The position numbers were made by a program, and so were the translations under genes. A stretch of DNA of 64,000 bases from Saccharopolyspora gloriosae (GTDB taxonomy: Bacteria; Actinomycetota; Actinomycetes; Mycobacteriales; Pseudonocardiaceae). Shown piece by piece: positions 8,945 through 17,032 of this stretch. Position 1 is the first letter of the stretch, and every line of letters starts with the position of its first letter. The notes under the pieces are model-generated. The model had not been told where the DNA came from. It did not search any database and saw only the letters and a list, made by a program, of their open reading frames with translations. The stretch spans positions 868,001 through 932,000 of the forward strand of contig NZ_CP059557.1 in assembly GCF_022828475.1 (NCBI RefSeq). The letters run 5' to 3'.

Positions 8945-9739
8945 GTGTCACGACAGAGCGAGAGGTTCTTCGGCGACTCCCCGGCTCCGGAGCAGGTCGC
9001 GCAGCTGCCTGGCGAGCAGGCCGGGCCGGCTTCGACATTGCCTCGCACGGCACCGGGCGAGCGGATCGAGCTGATCCTGCTGGACGTGGGCGGTCCGATC
9101 TACGACGACTCCTGGTACCGGGAAGCTCTGCTGCGGGCGACCTGCGAACTGGTCGCGGAGAACGGCGGGGTGCTGCTCGAGGCGGACTTCCAACGCGTCT
9201 ACGACGCGCTGCGGCAGTCGCAAGAGGGCTCGCTGCGCACCGCGATGGCCGAACGCTTCCTGCGCGATGGGGAGCGGCAGCGGTTGTCCGATCGTGCCGA
9301 GAGCTACTGGTTCTACCCGCCCTCCGCGTTGCATCCCGACGTGCTGCCCGCGCTGCGGCAGCTCTCCGCGCGCTACAAGATCGCCGTGGTCGCCAACCAG
9401 CGGGCGCTGGTGGTGGACGCGTTGCGCCGCGACGGCGTGGCTCCGTTCATCGACCACTGGGCGATCTCGGAGCTGGTGGGCGCGTCCAAGCCCGATCCGG
9501 CGATCTTCCGGCACGCGTTGGACCGCGCCGGAGTGGCACCGGAGCACGCGGTGCACGTCGGCAACCGCCTCGACTCCGACGTCCGCGGCGCGCAGCGGTT
9601 GGGGATCCGCACGGTCTGGGTGGTCCGCGGGGAGGCGCCGCCGGACCCGACGCCGGAACAGCTGAGCGAACCCGACATCGCGGTGTTCTCACTGGCCGAC
9701 GTGCCCGCCGCGGTGGAACGGCTGCAACGAGCTCGGTAG
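8945..9739 (+). CDS. HAD superfamily hydrolase
   Basis: This 264-residue haloacid-dehalogenase-like protein starts at GTG 8945 behind GAGGAGGACACGA. Motif I is LLDVGGPIYDD (about residues 42-52), motif II AVVANQR, motif III the Lys in GASKPDP, and motif IV GNRLDSDVRGAQRLG. The nucleophile Asp is present, but the usual second Asp of DxD is Gly (DxG), so phosphatase activity by the canonical acid/base mechanism is uncertain. It faces a DeoR-type regulator whose promoter carries the same palindrome as this gene's upstream region, implying control by a sugar-phosphate-like signal. The first 38 residues are a non-conserved extension. Confidence 0.82.
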   Translation: MSRQSERFFGDSPAPEQVAQLPGEQAGPASTLPRTAPGERIELILLDVGGPIYDDSWYREALLRATCELVAENGGVLLEADFQRVYDALRQSQEGSLRTAMAERFLRDGERQRLSDRAESYWFYPPSALHPDVLPALRQLSARYKIAVVANQRALVVDALRRDGVAPFIDHWAISELVGASKPDPAIFRHALDRAGVAPEHAVHVGNRLDSDVRGAQRLGIRTVWVVRGEAPPDPTPEQLSEPDIAVFSLADVPAAVERLQRAR

Positions 9740-9762
9740 TCGTCGGCCGCCCGCCCGCCGGG

Positions 9763-10548
9763 TCAGGCTTCGGCGATCTCCACGGCGACTCCGTGACCGT
9801 GCAAGTCTTCGAGCACCTTCCGCGGGGTGTCGGCGTCCACGATGACCAGGTCGAAATCGGCCAGCGGCGCCAGCTCGTGCACGGCTCGGCGCTCGAACTT
9901 GGAGTGGTCGGCCAGCAGGATGCGGGTGGCGGCGGTGCGCATCAGAGCCCGCTTCACCTGCACGGTCTCCTGCGAGCGGTGCAGGCAGTGCCCGTCGACC
10001 ACGGCGGTCGTGGACAGCAGGAGCACGTCGGAGCGCAGGGTGCTCGCCATGTCCGCGGCGTGCAGGCCGAGGAACGCGTCGAAGCCGGGGTGGTAGTCGC
10101 CGCCCAGGCCGATCACGTGCAGCCCGCTCTCCCCGCTGAGGCGATTGATCACCGGCAGGAAGTTGGTGACGACGGTCAGCGGCGCCGACTCGGCGAGCCG
10201 TTCGGCGACCGCCAGCGCGCTGGTGCTGTCGTCGATCGCGACCACTTGGCCCGAGCTGACGTGCCGCATCGCGTGGCGGGCGATCAGGGCCTTCGCGGCC
10301 GCGGCGTCGGAGCGCCGCGCACCCACCGACCTGGCCAGCACCGAACCCGGGGTGGAGGTGGCGCCGCCGCGTACCTTGCGCAGCCAGCCCTGGCGTTCCA
10401 GCAGATCCAGGTCGCGGTGGATGGTCATGCCGCTGACGCCGTACTCCTCGACGAGCCGTTCGATGCGCACCTGGCCGTGGGCGAGCACGTCCTGCCGGAT
10501 CTGCTCGCGCCGCCGCTGCTGGGACACCGTCCCGTCGACCTGGGCCAC
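9763..10548 (-). CDS. DeoR/GlpR family transcriptional regulator
   Basis: This is a 261-residue regulator with an N-terminal winged helix-turn-helix (RIERLVEEYGVSGMTIHRDL, within the first 55 residues) and a DeoR-type sugar-phosphate sensor domain with VAIDDSTSALAVAERL, TVVTNFLPV, GGDYHPGFDAFLG and LLADHSKFERRA. The frame extends upstream to a GTG at 10590, but that start would lie inside the 10578-10592 palindrome, so GTG 10548 with a GCGAGGTGG site upstream is preferred. It is convergent with the HAD gene by a 23-base gap. It is paralogous in layout to the glp regulator at 20.2 kb, but the effector is unknown. Confidence 0.85.
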   Translation of the reverse strand: MAQVDGTVSQQRRREQIRQDVLAHGQVRIERLVEEYGVSGMTIHRDLDLLERQGWLRKVRGGATSTPGSVLARSVGARRSDAAAAKALIARHAMRHVSSGQVVAIDDSTSALAVAERLAESAPLTVVTNFLPVINRLSGESGLHVIGLGGDYHPGFDAFLGLHAADMASTLRSDVLLLSTTAVVDGHCLHRSQETVQVKRALMRTAATRILLADHSKFERRAVHELAPLADFDLVIVDADTPRKVLEDLHGHGVAVEIAEA

Positions 10549-10577
10549 ACCCACCTCGCCACCAACGTGTGCCGTCG

Positions 10578-10592
10578 GTGTGATTATCACAC
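10578..10592. promoter_or_regulatory. 15-bp palindrome GTGTGAT-T-ATCACAC, candidate DeoR operator
   Basis: The site is a perfect palindrome with 7-bp arms around one base, 30 bases upstream of the chosen start of the DeoR-family gene. It shares its hexamer arms, in the opposite arrangement, with the inverted repeat at 8806-8825 before the HAD gene. Autoregulation by the adjacent repressor is the simplest reading. Confidence 0.5.
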
Positions 10593-10633
10593 GCGGGATG
10601 TGGTGACCGGATCGCTCAACGGCTGCGAGCCGA

Positions 10634-11086
10634 TCACGGTCCGATGTTGCCGCAAGGACGGGTGCGCAGCTTCGACACGTAATCCTCGGGGGCGCCCGCC
10701 GCTTCCGCGGCGTCGGCCATCACCCCGAGATACCGGGCCGACGGCAACCCTCCCTCGTAGGCGTCGAGCACGTACAGCCAGGCGAGCACCGGGCCGTCCA
10801 GGGTCTGCACGCGAAGCCGCAGCTTCTTGTGCATCTGCAGCTCGGAGCCCTCCCAACGGTCGAGCTGCCGTTCGTCCTCGGGGCTGACGTCATACAGCAC
10901 GGTGAAGACCTGCTCGCCGGGGTGCTCGACGATCGTCGCCAGCGCACCTTCCCAGCCGTAGTCCTCACCACCGAAGGTCAGCCGCCAGTCCATCAGCCAG
11001 CCCGTTCCCGCCATCGGGGAGTGCGGGGCTCGCTCTGTCATCTGGGCCGGATCCATGTTGGACCCGTACGCGGCGTACAGCGGCAC
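10634..11086 (-). CDS. Gamma-glutamylcyclotransferase-like protein
   Basis: This 150-residue GGCT-fold protein starts at a GTG giving VPLYAAYGSNMDPAQM, where YGSNM is the family's N-terminal substrate-loop motif. GGEDYGWEGALATI and LDRWEGSELQMHKK correspond to the conserved Glu-containing strands. Such enzymes act on gamma-glutamyl compounds, but many bacterial members have unverified substrates. It is divergent from lpdA with a 175-base gap that must contain both promoters. The C-terminus (ADAAEAAGAPEDYV-) is typical of actinobacterial members. Confidence 0.82.
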   Translation of the reverse strand: MPLYAAYGSNMDPAQMTERAPHSPMAGTGWLMDWRLTFGGEDYGWEGALATIVEHPGEQVFTVLYDVSPEDERQLDRWEGSELQMHKKLRLRVQTLDGPVLAWLYVLDAYEGGLPSARYLGVMADAAEAAGAPEDYVSKLRTRPCGNIGP

Positions 11087-11261
11087 GCCCCACAGGGTAG
11101 CGATCGATACGCCCGATGTCGGAGTGGACCACGTCACCGTCGTCGGCGAGTCGCGATCGGAAGGCGGCGAATCGGCGGGTACCGCCCGAATCGCCGGGAA
11201 TGCGCGCGACATAGGGTGGGTTCGGCGCCCACAAGGCTCGGAATTCCAGGAGGAACACGAA

Positions 11262-12665
11262 GTGACCCGCATCGTGATCATGGGAGGGGGGCCCGCCGGT
11301 TACGAGGCGGCCCTGGTCGCAGCGCAGAACGGCGCGGACGTCACGCTGGTCGAGCCGGACGGGCTCGGCGGCGCGTGCGTGCTCTACGACTGCGTCCCCT
11401 CCAAGACGTTCATCGCCTCCGCGGGTGCGCGTTCCGCCGCTCGCGACGTCAGCGAACTGGGCATCCGCACCAGCCCCGACAACGTCGCGGTCGACGTCGC
11501 CGTGGTGCACGGCAGGGTCAAGGGGCTCGCGCTGGCGCAGTCCGCGGACATCCGCGCCCGCGTCCGCCGGGAAGGCGTCAAGATCATCGCGGGGCGGGCG
11601 AGGTTCACCAACCGCACGCACGGCTTGGCCCAGCACCACATCGGTGTTGATCGGGCCGACGGCGGCAGCGAGGAACTCATCGGCGACGTGGTGCTGATCG
11701 CCACCGGCGCCACGCCTCGGGTGCTGCCGGGCGCGGTGCCCGACGGCGAGCGGATCTTGAGCTGGCGCCAGCTTTACGACCTGCCGGATCTGCCAGAACA
11801 CCTCGCGGTGATCGGTTCCGGGGTGACCGGTGTGGAGTTCGCCTCCGCCTACACCGAGATGGGCGTCAAGGTCACGATGATCTCCAGCCGGGATCGCGTG
11901 CTGCCGCACGAGGACGCCGACGCGGCCGGGGTGCTCGAAGAGGTCTTCGCCGAGCGCGGCACCGAAGTCGTCAAGCACGCGCGCGCCGAAAGCGTCGAAC
12001 GCACCGAGAAGGGTGTGATCGTGCACCTCGCCGACGGCAGGCGGGTGGAGGCCAGCCATGCCCTGATGACGGTCGGATCGGTGCCCAACACCGAGGACAT
12101 CGGCCTGGAGCGAGTCGGCCTCGAAACCGACCGCGGCGGCTACGTCAAGGTCGACCGGGTGTCCAGGACGAAGGTTCCCGGCGTCTACGCGGCGGGCGAC
12201 TGCACCGGTCTGCTGCTGCTGGCCTCCGTCGCGGCCATGCAGGGGCGCATCGCGATGTGGCACGCGCTGGGCGAAGGCGTCAGCCCGATCAAGCTGAAGA
12301 CGGTCGCGGGCAACGTGTTCACCCACCCCGAGATCGCCACGGTCGGCATCAGCCAGCAGGCGATCGACTCCGGTGAAGTGCCCGCGCGGATCGTGATGCT
12401 GCCGTTGGCGACGAACCCGCGGGCGAAGATGGAAGGCCTGCGCCGAGGCTTCCTCAAGGTCTTCTGCCGTCCGCAGACCGGGGTGGTCATCGGCGGCGTG
12501 GTCGTCTCCCCGAACGCCAGCGAACTGGTGCTGCCGATCGCACTGGCCGTGCAGAACCAGGTCACAGTGGAGAACCTGGCCAACACGTTCTCGGTTTATC
12601 CGTCGCTGTCGGGGTCACTGACCGAAGCCGGCCGCCAGTTGATGCGTCACGACGATCTCGATTGA
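11262..12665 (+). CDS. lpdA: NAD(P)H-quinone dehydrogenase LpdA (flavoprotein disulfide reductase family)
   Basis: This 467-residue FAD/NAD-binding protein begins at GTG 11262 after CAGGAGGAACACGA. It has the N-terminal FAD motif IVIMGGGPAGYEAAL, the CVLYDCVPSKT segment where lipoamide dehydrogenases keep their redox Cys pair, a second Rossmann motif VIGSGVTGVEFASAY and the YAAGDCTG FAD motif. The C-terminus lacks the His-Glu dyad of true lipoamide dehydrogenases (it reads FSVYPSLSGSLTEAGR). This matches mycobacterial LpdA, a quinone-reducing enzyme of the oxidative-stress response. A palindromic repeat and array follow immediately. Confidence 0.9.
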   Translation: MTRIVIMGGGPAGYEAALVAAQNGADVTLVEPDGLGGACVLYDCVPSKTFIASAGARSAARDVSELGIRTSPDNVAVDVAVVHGRVKGLALAQSADIRARVRREGVKIIAGRARFTNRTHGLAQHHIGVDRADGGSEELIGDVVLIATGATPRVLPGAVPDGERILSWRQLYDLPDLPEHLAVIGSGVTGVEFASAYTEMGVKVTMISSRDRVLPHEDADAAGVLEEVFAERGTEVVKHARAESVERTEKGVIVHLADGRRVEASHALMTVGSVPNTEDIGLERVGLETDRGGYVKVDRVSRTKVPGVYAAGDCTGLLLLASVAAMQGRIAMWHALGEGVSPIKLKTVAGNVFTHPEIATVGISQQAIDSGEVPARIVMLPLATNPRAKMEGLRRGFLKVFCRPQTGVVIGGVVVSPNASELVLPIALAVQNQVTVENLANTFSVYPSLSGSLTEAGRQLMRHDDLD

Positions 12666-12699
12666 GGAGTCTCCGCCGGTCGGTTTGCTTTGGTGGTCG

Positions 12700-12808
12700 G
12701 GTGGCGGAACCTCAGTTGGTCTCTCGCTGCGGGATCTTTTTCCCGAGTGGCTCCGCCACGAGGGAAAAAGCTGTCCTCGCGAGAGACCAACTGAGAACCC
12801 GCCGGTGG
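12700..12808. repeat. Palindromic element copy 1 (arm class GTTGGTCTCTC)
   Basis: This is a nested palindrome. Outer arms CTCAGTTGGTCTCTCGC (12711-12727) and its complement (12779-12795) pair perfectly over 17 bp. An inner CTTTTTCCC/GGGAAAAAG stem (12736-12744, 12762-12770) and an apical GTGGC-TCC-GCCAC hairpin follow. It lies just after lpdA. Copies 4 and 8 carry the same arms. The flank CCGCCGGTGG marks its right end and an array continues on that side. Confidence 0.9.
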
Positions 12809-12820
12809 TCACCTTCTTGA

Positions 12821-13025
12821 CGTGGGCTATGTGCTTCGCACATACAGGCACGGCTGTCGCCGCAAAGCAGGCGTGGCTTCGCCCGCCCACTGCACGGCTT
12901 CGCCGTAGAGCACGGCCTTCGGCCGCGAGGCAGGCGTGGCTTCGCCGCCCACGGCACGGCTTCGCCGCCAACGGCACGGCTTCGCCGTGGAGCACGGCCT
13001 TCGGCCGCAAGGCAGGTGGGGCTTT
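12821..13025. repeat. Hairpin-rich short-repeat array (copy 1)
   Basis: The array opens with the hairpin TATGTG-CTTCG-CACATA (12828-12844) and continues with degenerate units of 18-25 bases built on GGCACGGCTTCGCCG or GCACGGCCTTCGGCC, each a tiny GC stem often closed by TTCG. It reads through in several frames without stops, but the composition and periodicity are those of a repeat, not a gene. It lies on the CCGCCGGTGG side of the palindrome. Confidence 0.8.
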
Positions 13026-13123
13026 GCCGTCAAAGGTGCGGATTCGGCGTGTGGCGTCGGGGGCGTTGGTGGGGTCGACGTGGGTCGGTGGAGCGGGGAG
13101 GCTGGTGGGTGGGAGGTGTGGTG

Positions 13124-13507
13124 ATGGGGACGCCGGTTCTGGTTTACGACGGTGACTGCGGGTTTTGCACTCGTAGCGTGCGGCTCGCTGAGCGGTTGCC
13201 GTTGCGGGCGCGCATCGTCGCGTGGCAGGACGCGGACCTAGGGGCGCTGCGCATCACCGAGCAACGTGCCCGCCACGAAGTGCTCTGGGTGAGCGAGCGC
13301 GGTCGCGTGCTCGGCGGGGCGGATGCGGTCGCCGCTCTGCTCAAGGACTGCGGTCTCCCGTGGTCGATACCGGGAACGTTGCTGTCGTTGCCGGTGCTGC
13401 GCTCGCTCGCCGCGTTCGCGTACCGGCGGGTCGCCGAGAACCGCCACCGGCTTCCCGGGGCGACACCGGCATGCGCACTCCCCGTCGACCAGCGGCCCGG
13501 AGCCTGA
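13124..13507 (+). CDS. DCC family thiol-disulfide oxidoreductase-like protein (DUF393)
   Basis: This 127-residue protein has the defining VYDGDCGFCTRSV motif (residues 6-18), which includes the C-x2-C pair of the thioredoxin-like DCC family. The ATG at 13124 follows GGGAGGTGTGG; GTG codons 3 and 6 bases upstream are alternatives. The second half (SIPGTLLSLPVLRSLAAFAYRRVAENRHRLP) is the family's typical helical tail. It is cytoplasmic or peripheral, with no known substrate. The upstream 450 bases are repeat sequence, so it must carry a promoter within or just after the array. Confidence 0.85.
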   Translation: MGTPVLVYDGDCGFCTRSVRLAERLPLRARIVAWQDADLGALRITEQRARHEVLWVSERGRVLGGADAVAALLKDCGLPWSIPGTLLSLPVLRSLAAFAYRRVAENRHRLPGATPACALPVDQRPGA

Positions 13508-13721
13508 ACGACACCGCGAGCGGCTCGCCGCCGCCCGCTCGGCTTCGCCACGATTGATCGACAGGTCGCAGCACTCGGGCCGAAAGTATGAGAAGGGCTC
13601 GGCTCCACGGCCCATCGAACGACTTCACCGGCCTATCGATCGACTTGATCGCCGCCACTTCGGCCGATCCGAATCGCCCTGCTCCACCCCTAGATTCATT
13701 CGAGTAAGGGGTGCGGGGGAC

Positions 13722-13764
13722 GCGGGTGGCCACCGCCAACGGGGCATCAGCGGTGGCCACCCGC
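13722..13764. promoter_or_regulatory. Perfect 15-bp inverted repeat before the TPR gene
   Basis: GCGGGTGGCCACCGC (13722-13736) and its exact complement (13750-13764) are separated by 13 bases and end 55 bases before the TPR gene start. Each arm itself contains the palindrome GGTGGCCACC. It could be an operator pair or a 5'-leader hairpin. The rest of 13508-13819 shows nothing else clear. Confidence 0.55.
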
Positions 13765-13819
13765 AGCGGTGACAAACCGGTGCCAGGCATCGGTGCTCAG
13801 GCGAGTGAGGCGATCTCGA

Positions 13820-14842
13820 ATGAACGGCAACAAGGCGTTCGCTCCGGAATACCAAGGCGCACTGCGGGACATGTCCGTGAACACGGCCTACGAGGACGTC
13901 CTCGGACAGGCGCGGGCGCGGGAACAGTGGGCGGCCGAAGAGGGCACGGCGCTCGACGTCGCGCAGGCGAAGCTGGCCGTCGCCGAATCCTGCCGTCGGC
14001 TGGGGTACCTGGAAGAGGCCGAACTCGCGTGGAAGGCCGGCTACCGCGCCGCGCGCACCGCGAACGACACCGGTGCGCAGGCGTGGGCGCTGTGGAGCGG
14101 AGGCACGCTGGCGCGGCAGCGGGGCGAGCTGAACTTGGCGCTGCGCTGGCTGGCCCGGGGACGGGACCTGGCGGCGGAGGCAGGCGACATCGTCGCCTAC
14201 GGCTACGCCTTCGCCGGAGTCGCCGAGACGGTCCGCATCCAGGGCGACTTCGAGCAGGCCCGCGGTTTGCACGAACACGTGCTCACCGAGGCGCGCAAAC
14301 GCGAGGAGTCCCGGCACATCGTGTGGGCGCTGGAAGGACTCGCGCAGATCGAACGCAACACCGGGGACCTGGAATCGGCGGCGCAGCGCTTCGAAGAGGC
14401 CGCGCGAGTCGCGGGGCGATCCGGTGACGACCGCGGCCACGCGTGGGCATTGCGCGGCCAAGCGGACGTGCTGTCGCTGCGGGGTGACCACGACGAGGCC
14501 TTGGTGCTGCTCTCGACCGCGGAAGAGACCTGCCGCCGGATGGACCTGTCCAGCGCGCTGGCCTACAACCGCAAGATGCGCGGCAACGTCCACTTCCGCG
14601 CGGGCCGCTACGGCGACGCCGCCCGCACCTACCGGGACGCGCACGGGAAGTTCCGCGCCATCCGGGAACCACGCGGCATGGCGCTGGCGCAGCTGGGCCT
14701 GCTCAAGAGCCTCGACAAGCTGGGACGCCCGGCTACGGCGACGATGGCGGACCTGATCGCGCTGCGCGACGACGTCAACGGCAACGAGCTGTGGCAGACC
14801 CGCCGGATGGTCGAGGAAGCCATCGCCGAACGCACCGTCTGA
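13820..14842 (+). CDS. Tetratricopeptide repeat protein
   Basis: This 340-residue soluble protein is made of at least six TPR-like helical pairs, visible as repeated A..WA.-.G.-AR.-GDL.-A patterns (for example AWALWSGGTLARQRGELNLALRWL and EGLAQIERNTGDLESAAQRF). No enzymatic or signal sequence is present, so it is probably a cytoplasmic scaffold or sensor. ATG 13820 is chosen because the repeat-containing part begins soon after and GTGAGGCG lies upstream; a GTG at 13769 lies almost against the 13722-13764 hairpin. Single-gene unit; function not identifiable. Confidence 0.8.
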   Translation: MNGNKAFAPEYQGALRDMSVNTAYEDVLGQARAREQWAAEEGTALDVAQAKLAVAESCRRLGYLEEAELAWKAGYRAARTANDTGAQAWALWSGGTLARQRGELNLALRWLARGRDLAAEAGDIVAYGYAFAGVAETVRIQGDFEQARGLHEHVLTEARKREESRHIVWALEGLAQIERNTGDLESAAQRFEEAARVAGRSGDDRGHAWALRGQADVLSLRGDHDEALVLLSTAEETCRRMDLSSALAYNRKMRGNVHFRAGRYGDAARTYRDAHGKFRAIREPRGMALAQLGLLKSLDKLGRPATATMADLIALRDDVNGNELWQTRRMVEEAIAERTV

Positions 14843-14916
14843 GCCGGTCATCGCAGGCCGGTGCGGTGGCGGAAAAGGACGCGACAGCACCGGCGCGGCC
14901 CGGTTACGGTTCAGGC

Positions 14917-14943
14917 ATGTTCTGGCACCTGTACTACCTCTGA
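14917..14943 (+). CDS. Candidate leader peptide MFWHLYYL upstream of glycosyltransferase
   Basis: An eight-codon frame (Met-Phe-Trp-His-Leu-Tyr-Tyr-Leu-stop) lies 197 bases before the macrolide-type glycosyltransferase. A -10-like TACGGT (14905-14910) ends six bases before the ATG with GCGACA 18 bases further upstream, so the transcript could begin at the A of the ATG (leaderless). A U-tailed hairpin lies between the leader and the gene. This arrangement is that of ribosome-mediated transcription attenuators such as those of ermK and tlrD. The peptide is proposed from position and composition, not from homology. Confidence 0.5.
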   Translation: MFWHLYYL

Positions 14944-15091
14944 TTCCCGCGCCCCGCGGAAGACCACTCGTGACGCGCCCGCGCACTCGCCGTCTCCGGC
15001 CGAGTCTCGCGGCCGCTCAGCTCGTCGACGGCGATACGCGCCGGTCCGGGCTCGCGCACGGGTGAATCCGCAGATGACGGCTGGACATTTC

Positions 15092-15119
15092 GCGCTCGCC
15101 CTGGCGAGCGCTCGCTTTT
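15092..15119 (+). terminator. Intrinsic terminator / attenuator before the glycosyltransferase
   Basis: GCGCTCGCC (15092-15100) and GGCGAGCGC (15103-15111) form a stem of 8-9 bp followed by TCGCTTTT, ending 20 bases before the GTG of the next gene. Upstream GCACTCGCC (14983-14991), just after the leader stop codon, could pair with the same 3' arm (one mismatch) and act as an antiterminator. Confidence 0.6.
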
Positions 15120-15139
15120 CGATCGTGGAGTGAATCAGA

Positions 15140-16309
15140 GTGAATCAAGTGCCGAAGAACCGATCCGCGCACATCGCCTTCATGGCCGTGCCCGCCCACG
15201 GCCACGTCAATCCGGGACTCGGTCTGGTCACCGAGCTGAACGCCCGCGGGCACCGCGTCACGTATGCCGTGACCGACGACTTCGTGCCGCAGGTCGCCGA
15301 GGCCAGTGCCACGTCGGTCCGCTACGAGTCGACGTTGCCGTCCGCGGCCGCCCAAGAGCAGTGGCCGGAGGATCAGGCCGCCGCGGTGCTGCTGTTCGTG
15401 GAGGAGATGATCGCGGTGCATCCGCAACTCTCCGCCGCCTACGACCAGGACCGGCCGGACCTGATCATCTACGACATCGGCGCGCTGCAGGCTCCGGTGC
15501 TCGCGCACCAGTGGGGTGTGCCTGCGATCTGCCTGTCGCCGACGCACGTGAGGTTCGAGGGAATCGAAGAGGTCTTCGGTTCGCCGGATACTCCGGAACT
15601 GAAAGCGGTCTACGCCCGCGCCGACGCGTTCTTCGCCGAGCAGGACGTGCCGCTGACGTTCGAGAAGATGGAGCCCGATCGCTGCGTGGTCACCATCCCG
15701 CGCTCGTTCCAGTACAACGGCGATTCCGTGGCGGACAACCACACCTTCGTCGGGCCGATGCTGACCGGGCGGTCCTTCCAAGGCGAGTGGCATCCGTCCG
15801 ATGAGCGGCCGGTGCTGCTCATCTCGATGGGCTCGGCCTACACCGATCAGCTGGAGCTGTACCGCTCCTGCCTGGCCGCCTTCGGCGGTCTCGACTGGCA
15901 GGTGGTGCTCACCATCGGCAAGGTCATCGACCCCGCCCAGCTGGGGGAGATCCCGCCGAACGTCGAGGTGCACCGGTGGGTGCCGCAGCTCAACGTCCTG
16001 TCGCAGGCGGACGTGTTCATCACCCACGCAGGCATGGGCGGGTCGATGGAAGGCCTGTACTCGGGGGTGCCGATGATCGCGATTCCGCAGGCCGCGGACC
16101 AGTTCGCGAACGCGGCACGCATCGAGCAACTCGGCCTGGGGGTGCGGTTGCCGAAGGAGCAGGCGAGCCCCGCAGCGTTGCGCGCGGCGTTGACCCGGGT
16201 GTGCGAGGACCCGGAGCTGCTCGCCAGGTCGCGAGCGATCCGACAGGAGATCCACGAGGCAGGCGGTGTGCGTCGCGCGGCGGACATCGTCGAGCAGTCA
16301 CTCACCTGA
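15140..16309 (+). CDS. Macrolide family glycosyltransferase (MGT/OleD-like, GT1)
   Basis: This 389-residue GT-B enzyme has the N-terminal acceptor-domain motif FMAVPAHGHVNPGLGL (His of AHGHVNP is the catalytic base position in this family) and a C-terminal nucleotide-sugar domain with VHRWVPQLNVLSQADVFITH-type and GGMGGS / GVPMIAIPQAADQF sequence. Members such as OleD and Mgt transfer glucose from UDP-glucose to the desosamine 2'-OH of macrolides, inactivating them. The GTG at 15140 follows GGAG and a nearby direct repeat AGTGAATCA. A leader peptide and terminator precede it, consistent with drug-inducible expression. The actual substrate is not proven. Confidence 0.88.
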   Translation: MNQVPKNRSAHIAFMAVPAHGHVNPGLGLVTELNARGHRVTYAVTDDFVPQVAEASATSVRYESTLPSAAAQEQWPEDQAAAVLLFVEEMIAVHPQLSAAYDQDRPDLIIYDIGALQAPVLAHQWGVPAICLSPTHVRFEGIEEVFGSPDTPELKAVYARADAFFAEQDVPLTFEKMEPDRCVVTIPRSFQYNGDSVADNHTFVGPMLTGRSFQGEWHPSDERPVLLISMGSAYTDQLELYRSCLAAFGGLDWQVVLTIGKVIDPAQLGEIPPNVEVHRWVPQLNVLSQADVFITHAGMGGSMEGLYSGVPMIAIPQAADQFANAARIEQLGLGVRLPKEQASPAALRAALTRVCEDPELLARSRAIRQEIHEAGGVRRAADIVEQSLT

Positions 16310-16405
16310 CCGAGCGAGGGGCGGCCGGTTCCCGCCGGTCGTCCCTCCGGGTTCGCCGGGATATTCGGTACCGCTCGGGCGTGGAGTGCAGCAGACTCCT
16401 GCGAC

Positions 16406-16966
16406 ATGGAGCCGCACGAGAGACTGCAGTACGACGGAGTGGATCTTCGCAGGTGGCGCCTGGAAGACGCGGGTGTCGCACTGCGAGTCGTGACGGAGTC
16501 GCTGGACCACCTGGGGCCGTGGATGCCGTGGGCGAAACCGGGCTACGGGATGAAGGAGGCGGCCGACTTCGTCGGCAAGAACGACCGGGAATGGACGCAT
16601 CGCACGGCATTCAACTACGCGGTGCTCGGCCCGCAGCAGCAGGTGATCGGGGCGGCCGGCCTGATGGACCGGATCGGGCCGGGCGGCTTCGAGATCGGCT
16701 ATTGGCTGCACGGGGACTTCGAGGGACGCGGCATCATGCGCCGGGCGGTGACCGCGCTGATCGAGGAGGCGTTCCGGCTGGGCGCGGATCGTGTCGAGAT
16801 CTGGCACGACGAGGCGAACGTGCGCAGCGGCGCGATTCCGAAAGCACTCGGGTTCATCGAGGTCGACCGGCGTCCGGCTCGGGAGTACCCGGTCGCGCCC
16901 GCGTGCACCGGAACCTTCGTCGTCTGGCGGCTCACCGCGCCGGAGCTCCTGGACCGGCCGAAGTAA
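16406..16966 (+). CDS. GNAT family N-acetyltransferase (RimJ/RimL type)
   Basis: This 186-residue acetyltransferase carries LRRWRLEDAGVALRVV near the N-terminus, a GAAGLMDRIGPGGFEIGYWLHGDFEGRGIMRRAV segment (the acetyl-CoA pyrophosphate-binding R/Q-x-x-G-x-G/A region lies in GRGIMRRA, about residue 110) and VEIWHDEANVRSGAIPKALGF, all typical of RimJ/RimL proteins that acetylate N-terminal or small-molecule amines. It follows the glycosyltransferase by 96 bases on the same strand, so it may be cotranscribed, but no functional link is visible. Confidence 0.85.
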   Translation: MEPHERLQYDGVDLRRWRLEDAGVALRVVTESLDHLGPWMPWAKPGYGMKEAADFVGKNDREWTHRTAFNYAVLGPQQQVIGAAGLMDRIGPGGFEIGYWLHGDFEGRGIMRRAVTALIEEAFRLGADRVEIWHDEANVRSGAIPKALGFIEVDRRPAREYPVAPACTGTFVVWRLTAPELLDRPK

Positions 16967-17032
16967 CGAGCAGCCCGGATTCGGCGAACTTCGTAGCGAA
17001 CCGGCACGAGGCCGGCGGATCGAGGGGGGCGC

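Noticed and set aside
8566-10887. A very long + strand open frame (over 770 codons) antisense to the HAD and DeoR region
   Set aside because: It overlaps clear genes on both strands, has no conserved domain and has the composition expected from antisense of GC-rich codons.
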